From NCBI GenBank assembly GCA_020846575.1, contig JADLDQ010000298.1, positions 1 through 5,864 of the forward strand: a stretch of DNA of 5,864 bases. Reading direction: 5' to 3'. This document shows positions 1-5,730 of the stretch, in pieces (position 1 is the first letter of the stretch; the number at the start of each line of letters is the position of its first letter). The DNA is from Burkholderiales bacterium (GTDB lineage Bacteria; Pseudomonadota; Gammaproteobacteria; Burkholderiales; SG8-39). The notes beneath the pieces were generated by a model, which did no database searches, was not told the origin of the DNA, and was given only the letters and a program-made list of their open reading frames with translations. The position numbers were made by a program, and so were the translations under genes.

Positions 1-881
1 CGGCCGACGCCGAGGCGGTGCTGGAGGGCTACCTCGACGAGCGGGGCTATGTCGAACCCGAGGGGCCTTTCGGCGAGTACATGGGCTACTACGGCGCGAT
101 CCACATGGACCCGGTGTTCCACTGCACCGCGATCACCATGCGTCGCGATGCCATGTTCCAGACCTGCCTGCACGGTTCGGCCTTCTCGCTGTGGCAGAGC
201 GACGCGGCGGTGATCAGCTCGATGCGGGGCGAGGCCGAGGCCATGAAGATCCTGCGCGAGACGGTGCGCGAGCCGATCGCCGCCTTCCTGCGCGAAACCT
301 CGGGCGGCCGCAACACGCTGCGCGTATCGATGCGCCAGACCCGGTTCGGAGAGGCGCGCAACGCGATCGCGGCGCTCCTCGGGCAGATGGCGCACCTGAA
401 GCACGTGTACGTCTTCGACGAGGATATCGACGTGCACGACGACAACCAGGTCGAGTGGGCCCTGGGCACGCGCTTCCAGGCTGACCGTGATCTGGTCGTC
501 CTGCAGGGCATGATGGGCATGACCATGGATCCCTCGCTCGAGGGCCGGCGCACCGGGGCGAAGGCGGGCTTCGACTGCACCCGCCCGTTCGGGCGCGAGG
601 GGCAGCTGCCGCTGGTGCGCTGCGCGGCCAAGGTGTTCGCGGGACCGGCGCGGTTCAAGACCGTGGAGGAGGCACTCGGGTCCGGGCCCATGTTCTACGC
701 CGCCATCGTCGAGGCGATCGGCAGCGAGGACGGCCGCGAGGTCGCGCTCGCTCTGGACGGGCTGCGGCAAGCGGGGCGGCTCGGCCGCGATCGCGACGGG
801 CGCTATCACCTTGCCGCGGGGCGCCCGGGGGTCACCGCGATCGTCGGTGAGCTGTACCACGACCCGAACGAGGGCACTTGA
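1..881 (+). CDS. UbiD-family (de)carboxylase, C-terminal part (5' end outside window)
   Basis: Seen: the frame is open from the first full codon (base 3) to TGA at 879-881, giving about 292 residues; the N-terminal part lies outside the window. The EGPFGEYMGYY segment (codons from base 60) carries two glutamates (bases 60-62 and 75-77) spaced like the catalytic pair of Fdc1/UbiD enzymes. It is followed by PVFHCTAITMRRDAMF, KHVYVFDEDIDVHD (about 399-440) and VEWALGTRFQADRD, all typical of UbiD. Family knowledge: these enzymes use prenylated FMN made by UbiX and reversibly decarboxylate aromatic or unsaturated acids in the cytoplasm, with the metal and cofactor ligands mostly in the missing N-terminal half. 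The last ~70 residues (from about base 660) lie beyond the core and look like a small winged-helix-type tail ending in GRYHLAAG. The gene converges on the transporter operon, so it is not co-transcribed with it. The family is certain. The substrate is not: it could be a ubiquinone-pathway enzyme, but a catabolic paralogue fits better. Confidence 0.93.
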   Translation, partial: ADAEAVLEGYLDERGYVEPEGPFGEYMGYYGAIHMDPVFHCTAITMRRDAMFQTCLHGSAFSLWQSDAAVISSMRGEAEAMKILRETVREPIAAFLRETSGGRNTLRVSMRQTRFGEARNAIAALLGQMAHLKHVYVFDEDIDVHDDNQVEWALGTRFQADRDLVVLQGMMGMTMDPSLEGRRTGAKAGFDCTRPFGREGQLPLVRCAAKVFAGPARFKTVEEALGSGPMFYAAIVEAIGSEDGREVALALDGLRQAGRLGRDRDGRYHLAAGRPGVTAIVGELYHDPNEGT

Positions 882-929
882 TACCGGGAGGACGGCGCGC
901 TGGCGATACCGGGAGGGCGGCGCGCCGGC
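880..929. repeat. Two-copy 25-bp imperfect tandem repeat
   Basis: Bases 880-904 and 905-929 are adjacent copies of a 25-bp unit starting GATACCGGGAGG and ending in GGC. They match at 23 of 25 positions, differing at unit positions 13 (A/G) and 22 (T/C). The first copy starts on the last two bases of the decarboxylase stop codon. The repeat fills half of the 102-base gap between two convergent genes and contains no evident ORF. Each copy contains GGAGG, but no start codon follows, so a ribosome-binding role is unlikely. A local tandem duplication is the simplest reading. Confidence 0.8.
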
Positions 930-983
930 AGCGACTTGAAGCCCGCGGCCGCCGCGCGCGGGAGCGATCGAGCGAGCTGAACC

Positions 984-2069
984 TCAGGCGCGCAGGGCTG
1001 TGATCGCCGAGGTGTCGATACCGAGTTTCACCGCGGCGCCCCCTGCGAACCCCGGGTCGCCGGCGCGATGCGCGATGTCGGCGACCAGTTCGACGCCGCC
1101 CGCCAGCGCGCGGTAGCGCACGTACTCGCCGAGGAATTCCCGCTCGCTGATGCGCGCCTCGATCCAGATCCGCCCGGCCCCGGCGGCCGCGTCGGGTCGG
1201 ACCGCGGTGACGGTGTGCGGGCGGAAGGCGAGCGTGACGGTTCCGGAGTCGGTCAGGGCGGGAAGGGGCGGCAGGCCGAATTCACCGGTGGGGCCGCGAA
1301 AGCGCAGCGACCCGCCGCTCGCGCGCGACAGCGTCCCGGGCAGCAGATTGATCGCGCCGATGAATTCCGCCACGAAACGGCTCTCGGGCGCGTCGAACAG
1401 TTGCATGGGGGTTCCGGCCTGCACGATGCGGCCACCCTCCATCACCGCGATTCGATCGGCGGTGGTGAGCGCCTCCTCCTGGTCGTGGGTGACGAACAGC
1501 GTGGTGATGCCCAGGCGGCGCTGCAGCGCCACCAGTTCGCGGCGCATGTGGTGGCGCAGCTTCGCGTCGAGGTTCGACAGCGGCTCATCGAGCAGCAGCA
1601 CGCGCGGCTCCATCGCCAGCGTCCGCGCCAGCGCCACGCGCTGCTGCTGGCCGCCGGAAAGCTGCCCCGGCCTGCGCCCGGCGAGATCCGCCAGCCCGAC
1701 CAGGGCGAGGGCGGCGTCCACCCCGCGCCGCACCGCCGCACGGGGCAGGCGCCGCTCCTCGAGCCCGAAGGCGACATTGCGCGCAACGCTCATGTGCGGC
1801 CAGAGCGCGTAGTTCTGGAACACCATGCCGATGTTGCGTTTCCAGGGCAGGACCTCGCCGATGTCCACGCCGTCCACCAGCACCTGCCCCGAGCGGGCGC
1901 GGTTGAAACCGGCGATCAGGCGCAGCAGCGTCGACTTGCCGCAACCGGAGGGGCCGAGCAGCGCGAAGAACTCCCCGGGCGCCACCTTGAGGTCGATGCG
2001 ATCCAGCACCGTCAGCTCGCCGAAGGCGAGGCTCACGTCCCGTACTTCGACGCCGACCGGCTCAGCCAC
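984..2069 (-). CDS. ABC importer ATP-binding protein (FbpC/PotA/PhnT-like)
   Basis: This 361-residue cytoplasmic ATPase powers the adjacent importer. Every nucleotide-binding motif is intact: Walker A GPSGCGKST (39-47), Q-loop Gln85 in MVFQNYALWPHMSV, signature LSGGQQQRVALARTLA (137-152), Walker B VLLLDEP (157-163), D-loop SNLD (165-168) and switch His195 in VTHDQEEA. Residues from about 240 to 361 match a C-terminal TOBE-type regulatory and substrate-linked domain (LAFRPHTVTAV near 280). The length is normal for the ferric iron/spermidine/thiamine/phosphonate cluster. The start is GTG at 2069, chosen because GGAGGA sits four bases upstream and the N-terminus MAEPVGVEVRDVSLAFGE aligns with the family. 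It is the last gene of the operon, 132 bases after the permease. The function as an ABC ATPase is certain; the substrate cannot be read from it. Confidence 0.95.
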   Translation of the reverse strand: MAEPVGVEVRDVSLAFGELTVLDRIDLKVAPGEFFALLGPSGCGKSTLLRLIAGFNRARSGQVLVDGVDIGEVLPWKRNIGMVFQNYALWPHMSVARNVAFGLEERRLPRAAVRRGVDAALALVGLADLAGRRPGQLSGGQQQRVALARTLAMEPRVLLLDEPLSNLDAKLRHHMRRELVALQRRLGITTLFVTHDQEEALTTADRIAVMEGGRIVQAGTPMQLFDAPESRFVAEFIGAINLLPGTLSRASGGSLRFRGPTGEFGLPPLPALTDSGTVTLAFRPHTVTAVRPDAAAGAGRIWIEARISEREFLGEYVRYRALAGGVELVADIAHRAGDPGFAGGAAVKLGIDTSAITALRA

Positions 2070-2073
2070 GACG

Positions 2074-2079
2074 TCCTCC
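2074..2079 (-). promoter_or_regulatory. Ribosome-binding site supporting the GTG start of the ATPase
   Basis: On the - strand the sequence reads GGAGGA, four bases before GTG at 2069. This strong Shine-Dalgarno match is the main reason to accept a GTG start. It also implies that the ATPase is translated independently rather than coupled to the distant permease stop. Confidence 0.75.
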
Positions 2080-2126
2080 GAGATCCGGACCGCGTCCGGG
2101 CCTGCCTCTGTCTCTGTGAATCATCC

Positions 2127-2156
2127 TCGTTCGCTCCCATTGTCGTTCGATCCCAT
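2127..2156. repeat. Paired 14-bp direct repeat, 16-bp period, in the permease-ATPase gap
   Basis: TCGTTCGCTCCCAT (2127-2140) and TCGTTCGATCCCAT (2143-2156) match at 13 of 14 positions and are separated by two bases. On the transcribed strand they read ATGGGANCGAACGA twice. They lie in the 132-base non-coding gap upstream of the ATPase gene, about 50-90 bases before its start. This spacing would suit a regulator binding in tandem or an RNA leader element, but no known box is recognised. No similar motif was seen upstream of the binding-protein gene. The rest of the gap (2070-2126 and 2157-2201) shows only the ATPase ribosome-binding site. Confidence 0.65.
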
Positions 2157-2201
2157 CGTGTGAGTGAGATTCCATACACCCGGGCGCCGAGGACGCGCCG
2201 C

Positions 2202-3881
2202 TCACCTTCGCTCCAGCGATGCCTGCCGGGAGGCGACCAGGCGGTGGGACAGGTAGGTGCCCAGGCCGACCAGCACCACCGCCAGCACCCCCAGCGCCGC
2301 ACCCGGTCCGCGCCCGGCGATCGACTGCATGTACAGGTAGATCCCGTAGGACATGGGCGCGAGGCTCTCGCGGCTGGTGAGCAGGATGGTTTCGGAGATC
2401 TCGCCGGCGGCGGTGATGAAGCTGGTGACGAACCCGGCGAGGATGCCCCCCATCATCATCGGCACCACCACGCGCACGATGGTGCGGCCGCGCGAGGCGC
2501 CGAGATTCTGCGCCGCCTCCTCGAGCGAAAGGTGCACCTGCGCCAGCGCCGCATTGCAGGAGCGCAGCGCATAGGGCAATCGCCGGATCGCGTAGGCGAG
2601 AATGAATATCAGGGCCGAGCCGGTGAGTGGCCCCATGCCCAGGGGCAGGTCCACATCGCGGAAGCTGCGCAGGTAGCCGATACCGAGCACCACGCCCGGC
2701 ATCGCCAGCGCCACCGTGGCCATGTGGTCGAGCCACTGCCGCCCGGGCACGCCGGTGCGCAGTACCAGGTAGGCGATGGCGGTGCCGATGATCACGTCCA
2801 GCAGCGCCGCGCCGCCGCAGTACAGCAGCGTGTTCACCATCATGCCGGTGGCGTCGCGGAACACGGTGGCGTAGTTCTCCAGGGTGTAGGCGTCGGGCAG
2901 CACCGAGTAGCTCCACACGCGCGACAAGGACAGCAGCAGCAGCCCCAGGTGGGGCGAGAGCACCAGCAGCAGCAGCAGCGCGATCCAGCCGTAGGCGAGC
3001 GCCGCCTGCCACGGCGAGAGCCGGCGCCGCAGTCCGGCGGCGCCGCCGCGCTGCAGCGTGGCGAAATCCCGTCCCTTGAGGAACCAGGCCGAACCCGCCA
3101 TCGCGGCCACCGAGAACACCACCAGGAAAACGCAGATGACATAGCCGATGGGATCCTCGATGCCGATCGAGGTGACGCGCAGGTACGCCTGAGGGGCGAG
3201 CATGTTGGTCACGTTGAGCACCAGGGGGGTGCCCAGGTCGTCGAATACCTTGATGAACACCAGCGATGCGCCGGCGATGTAGCCCGGCAGGGCCAGGGGA
3301 AACACCACGCGGCGGAACAGCCGCCATCCCGACGCGCCGAGATTCTGCGCCGCTTCTTCCATGGAGGTGTCGATGTTGGCGAGCGCCACCGACAAGTTGA
3401 GCAGGATGAAGGGAAAGTAGTGCAGGCTCTCGACGAAGATCACGCCGTTCAGCCCTTCCATGATGGGAATGGAGATACCGAAGGCGTCCATCAGGAGCAG
3501 GTTGACCGAGCCCGAGCGGCCGAACAGCAGCTGCATGGCCGAGGCGCCGACGAAAGCCGGCATGATCAGCGGCAGCACCCCCAGGGTCTGGATGAGGGCG
3601 GCGCCGCGGAAGCGAAAGCGCACGGTGAAGTAGGAAAGGGGGACTGCGATCAGGCTGGTGACGATCACCGTCATGCCGGCGACGTACAGGCTGTTGGCGA
3701 AGGACTCGCGCATCAGCGTGATCTGGAAGAACGCGCCGAAGTGAGACAGGGTGAGACCGCCGGCGCGGTCGGCGAAGGCGACCCAGATCACGGTCATCAC
3801 CGGCCAGATCAGGAAGGCGAACAGAAAGGCCGCGATCGCGAGCGCGACCGCGGCCTGAGCCCAGGTGAACCGGGCGCTCAT
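2202..3881 (-). CDS. ABC importer permease, fused two-domain (FbpB/PhnU-V type)
   Basis: This 559-residue inner-membrane protein forms the whole translocation channel. It is a tandem fusion of two permease domains, each with an EAA cytoplasmic loop that docks on the ATPase: EEAAQNLGAS at 175-184, continuing to VVFP (192-195), and EEAAQNLGAS at 454-463, continuing to VVVP (471-474). Hydrophobic spans are evident at about 8-37, 63-85, 97-119, 143-168, 196-222, 245-268, 294-320, 347-374, 388-403, 421-434, 475-492 and 525-547, consistent with roughly 12 helices. A charged linker (about 270-290, GLRRRLSP) joins the halves. The ATG at 3881 was chosen because the protein then begins a few residues before the first membrane helix; the upstream in-frame translation is low-complexity Arg/Gly/Ala. 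No good Shine-Dalgarno precedes it. It lies between the binding-protein and ATPase genes, as expected for a complete importer. Confidence 0.94.
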   Translation of the reverse strand: MSARFTWAQAAVALAIAAFLFAFLIWPVMTVIWVAFADRAGGLTLSHFGAFFQITLMRESFANSLYVAGMTVIVTSLIAVPLSYFTVRFRFRGAALIQTLGVLPLIMPAFVGASAMQLLFGRSGSVNLLLMDAFGISIPIMEGLNGVIFVESLHYFPFILLNLSVALANIDTSMEEAAQNLGASGWRLFRRVVFPLALPGYIAGASLVFIKVFDDLGTPLVLNVTNMLAPQAYLRVTSIGIEDPIGYVICVFLVVFSVAAMAGSAWFLKGRDFATLQRGGAAGLRRRLSPWQAALAYGWIALLLLLVLSPHLGLLLLSLSRVWSYSVLPDAYTLENYATVFRDATGMMVNTLLYCGGAALLDVIIGTAIAYLVLRTGVPGRQWLDHMATVALAMPGVVLGIGYLRSFRDVDLPLGMGPLTGSALIFILAYAIRRLPYALRSCNAALAQVHLSLEEAAQNLGASRGRTIVRVVVPMMMGGILAGFVTSFITAAGEISETILLTSRESLAPMSYGIYLYMQSIAGRGPGAALGVLAVVLVGLGTYLSHRLVASRQASLERR

Positions 3882-3958
3882 GCGCCCGCATCGATCGCGC
3901 CGCCGGGAGCCCGCGCCGCGGCGGCCGCGGCGACCGCGGCGGGCGAGGCACAGGGCGG

Positions 3959-3975
3959 CGGCGGGCGGCCCGCCG
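3959..3975. other. GC-only inverted repeat in the binding protein-permease gap
   Basis: CGGCGGGC (3959-3966) and GCCCGCCG (3968-3975) are perfect 8-base inverted arms around one G. As RNA the innermost pairs would open into a small loop, leaving about five to six G-C pairs. The dyad lies in the 134-base gap (3882-4015) between the binding-protein stop and the permease start. No U-run follows on the - strand, so this is not a classic terminator. An mRNA-stabilising or partial-attenuation role, giving more binding protein than permease, is an inference by analogy with other binding-protein operons. The remainder of the gap is very GC-rich and shows no ORF of note. Confidence 0.45.
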
Positions 3976-4015
3976 GCTCGGGCGCGCGCGGGCGGCTGCG
4001 ACCGGGCATGCCGCG

Positions 4016-5332
4016 CTATCTGGCGAGCCGCCCGGCCTCGCTGGCGAGTTCCGCCGCTCGCGCGTAGTTCTTCTTCGCCTCGTTCGCCCAGTGCTCCTCG
4101 AGCGCCGTGACGCGCTTGGTGCGCGCGGCGTCGCGCTTGGTGTCGCTGAACAGGGCGAGAAACTCCTTGTCCCGGACTTTCGACTCGTCCACCACCGGGG
4201 TGTAGGCCACCGCCTTCGCCTCGGCGAGCCGTTGCGCGCCCTGCGCGCTCGGTTTCGCGGCGAGCCTTCTCTCCGCCTCGAGTATGGCGCGCGTCGCGAC
4301 GACTAGCTCCTTGTGCCGGAAGGTGATCGCATGGTCGAACACCGAGGACACCACGTAGTAGCGGCTCTCGGCCAGCTCGGAATCGAAGTTCACCTTCGCC
4401 TTGATGTTCCCGGCGTAGGGGTTCGGGTAGCCGGCGGGCGCGCTCTTGTAGGTTTCCGGCAGGACCGGCAGGCGGCTGATGGCCTTCTCGAGCAGCAGCG
4501 CCTGCCCTTCGGGCGAGAGCGAGTAATGGATGAAGCGCCGGCCCAGCTCCGCGTTCTTGGCGCCGTTCACCAGGCCGATGTTGGCCGGAACGATGGCCGT
4601 GACGCTCGGATACACGAACTCCACCGGGAAGCCGGAGTTCTTGGGCGCCAGCCCCAGGAAGTCGATCACCAGGCCGATGCCGAACTGCCCGTTCGAGACG
4701 CCGTCCGGCACGCCGAAGCTGCGTTCGGTGATCGCCGCGGAATTGCCGCAGATCCTGAGAATCTGCTCCCAGCCCTTGGTCCAGCCCTCGCCCTGGAGGA
4801 TGGTCTCCATGGTGAGGTGCGTGGTGCCGGAACGCGACGGCGAGGAGGTCGAGACGTGGCTGAAATAGACGGGCTTGGCGAGATCGGCCCATTCGCGCGG
4901 CGCGGGCAGCTTGCGCGCTGCGAGATAGCGGGTGTTCCACATGATCCCGTAGCCCGCCAGCGCCTGGCCGCGGTAGAAGCCTTGCGGGTCGTTGATCGGG
5001 TAGTTGCCGATCTTGTTCGGGATGCCCTTGATGCCCGGGTCGTACTTGGTGAGCAGCCCCTCCTTGGCGAGCACCTCGAAGGCGTCCGGCGCCGAGGCCC
5101 AGAACACGTCGGGACGCTCGCCCGGTCGCGTCTCGCGTACGTAGGCGACCCCGGCCGGGGTGGCCTTGTTGAGGATTTCGACCTTGACGCCCGGATTGCG
5201 CTTCTCGAAGTCGCGCTGGTAGGCGGAGGTCAGCTCCTTCGGGAACGAGGTGACGATGGTGACCTGCTGCTGCGCCCAGGCGAGCGCCGGCACGGCGGCA
5301 AACAGCAGGGCGAATCGGTTGACGGTTTTCAT
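4016..5332 (-). CDS. Periplasmic solute-binding protein, PgtC-like
   Basis: A 438-residue secreted protein. Residues 1-20 are a signal peptide (MKTV, hydrophobic core, cleavage after AWA before QQQ), without a lipobox. The mature start VTIVTSFPKELTSAYQRDFEKRNPGVKV and the FIHYSLSPEGQALL segment (267-280) are hallmarks of the iron/polyamine/phosphonate-type binding-protein fold. The stretch SSPSRSGTTHL (163-173), WTKGWEQIL (184-192), ITERSFGV (201-208) and the helical part VFDHAITFRH...EAERRL (331-357) resemble, from memory, Salmonella PgtC of the phosphoglycerate system. At 438 residues it is longer than FbpA-type proteins (about 310-340) because of a Lys/Glu/Ala-rich helical C-terminal extension (about 330-438). 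The adjacent-tyrosine iron site of FbpA is not apparent at the equivalent position. The ATG at 5332 is fixed by the signal peptide and an upstream AAGGGGGA. It is the first gene of the operon. The ligand is unknown; a small anionic organic or phosphorylated compound is a guess. Confidence 0.92.
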   Translation of the reverse strand: MKTVNRFALLFAAVPALAWAQQQVTIVTSFPKELTSAYQRDFEKRNPGVKVEILNKATPAGVAYVRETRPGERPDVFWASAPDAFEVLAKEGLLTKYDPGIKGIPNKIGNYPINDPQGFYRGQALAGYGIMWNTRYLAARKLPAPREWADLAKPVYFSHVSTSSPSRSGTTHLTMETILQGEGWTKGWEQILRICGNSAAITERSFGVPDGVSNGQFGIGLVIDFLGLAPKNSGFPVEFVYPSVTAIVPANIGLVNGAKNAELGRRFIHYSLSPEGQALLLEKAISRLPVLPETYKSAPAGYPNPYAGNIKAKVNFDSELAESRYYVVSSVFDHAITFRHKELVVATRAILEAERRLAAKPSAQGAQRLAEAKAVAYTPVVDESKVRDKEFLALFSDTKRDAARTKRVTALEEHWANEAKKNYARAAELASEAGRLAR

Positions 5333-5342
5333 GGCCGGTCTT

Positions 5343-5368
5343 TCCCCCTTGAAGTCGCCGGCATTGTA
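5343..5368 (-). promoter_or_regulatory. Possible promoter -10 and ribosome-binding site of the ABC operon
   Basis: On the - strand TACAAT (bases 5363-5368) matches five of six -10 consensus bases. It lies about 30 bases before the binding-protein ATG, which would give a leader of roughly 20-25 bases. AAGGGGGA (5343-5350) is the ribosome-binding site, 11 bases from the ATG when counted from its last G. No convincing -35 hexamer is present at 16-18 bases, so the promoter would be weak or activator-dependent. The ribosome-binding site is more secure than the promoter. Confidence 0.4.
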
Positions 5369-5476
5369 CCGTCATCGCAAGTCCCGGCCAGCGGCGGTCC
5401 TGGGTGCCTGCATCTGTTGCTGCGGCCTGCGGCCGCGGGTCCGGGCAGGCGGGAATCCCGGAATACCGGCATGCGC

Positions 5477-5508
5477 ATGTTTCGTGAAAACATCATCGGT
5501 CTTATGAT
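5477..5508 (+). promoter_or_regulatory. Dyad ATGTTT-N5-AAACAT with downstream -10-like TATGAT
   Basis: ATGTTT (5477-5482) and AAACAT (5488-5493) are perfect 6-base inverted arms around CGTGA. TATGAT (5503-5508) matches five of six -10 consensus bases. The dyad covers the place where a -35 box would be, and no -35 consensus is visible there, so it could be the operator of an activator or repressor driving the + strand genes. A smaller dyad CGGGA-A-TCCCG lies just upstream (5450-5460). The divergent gap 5333-5503 has no other recognisable content. If transcription started here, the leader before the ATG at 5516 would be nearly absent, which weakens the promoter reading. Confidence 0.35.
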
Positions 5509-5515
5509 GGCGCGC

Positions 5516-5704
5516 ATGTCGAAATCGGGTATGGGCGAGGCGTTACCGCGCCTCGAAGACGAGCGCTTTCTCATGGGCCGGGGCCGCTTTGCGGACGATC
5601 TCTCGCCGCGCGGTGTCGCGTACACGCGCGTCGTGCGCTCGCCGCACGCGCACGCGCGTCTGGGCTCGATCGATACGGTCGCAGGATCACTGAAGTTTCG
5701 CTGA
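5516..5704 (+). pseudogene. Truncated 5' remnant of a CoxL/xanthine dehydrogenase-type large subunit gene
   Basis: The ATG at 5516 opens a 62-residue frame ending in TGA at 5702-5704. Residues 7-56 carry the N-terminal signature of molybdenum-hydroxylase large subunits: GEALPRLEDERFLMGRGRFADD, then VVRSPHAHARLGSIDT (about 39-54). Family members are about 750-800 residues, and this segment is only the beginning of their first (hammerhead) domain. After SIDTVA the family pattern is lost and the frame ends with GSLKFR and a stop, so every molybdopterin-binding and catalytic region is missing. No continuation of the family was seen in the other + frames after the break. Other in-frame ATGs lie at 5471, 5477, 5504, 5507 and 5531; 5516 was chosen from family alignment, as no ribosome-binding site decides. 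It is most likely a gene cut by deletion or insertion near 5680. A functional small protein is the less likely alternative. Confidence 0.75.
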
Positions 5705-5715
5705 CATCGGAAAAC

Positions 5716-5721
5716 AAGGAG
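5716..5721 (+). promoter_or_regulatory. Ribosome-binding site AAGGAG of the right-end ORF
   Basis: AAGGAG lies nine bases before ATG at 5731. It is one of the best Shine-Dalgarno matches in the window and the main reason to regard the short, incomplete downstream frame as a real gene. Confidence 0.75.
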
Positions 5722-5730
5722 TGCGTGAAC

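Noticed and set aside
942..962. Hairpin CCCGCG / CGCGGG in the convergent gap as a terminator
   Set aside because: It has only a six-pair stem with a nine-base loop and no T-run on either side, and such pairings are common by chance at this GC content.
2931..2978. CAG runs (four and five copies) resembling a microsatellite
   Set aside because: They are CTG leucine codons on the - strand encoding hydrophobic membrane segments (LLLL and LLLLL) of the permease.
363..3839. Three GCGATCGC octamers (363-370, 787-794, 3832-3839), like the cyanobacterial HIP1 element
   Set aside because: There are too few copies, all inside coding sequence, and they are explained by GC-rich Ala/Ile/Asp/Arg codon pairs. 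Nothing else suggests a cyanobacterium.
1068..4067. A 3-kb + strand open frame antisense to the permease and ATPase genes
   Set aside because: Its translation is low-complexity Gln/His/Arg/Gly/Ala with no domain. It is a by-product of high GC and strong codon bias in the real - strand genes.
4354..4359. Tyr325-Tyr326 of the binding protein as an FbpA-type iron site
   Set aside because: The pair lies in the C-terminal extension region, not at the FbpA tyrosine position in the core fold, and no accompanying His/Glu ligands are evident.
3882..5375. The permease frame stays open upstream to about 5375, suggesting a giant fusion protein
   Set aside because: The upstream part is an out-of-frame shadow of the binding-protein gene, which has a clear signal peptide and family motifs in its own frame. 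The permease has its own ATG at 3881 just before its first membrane helix.
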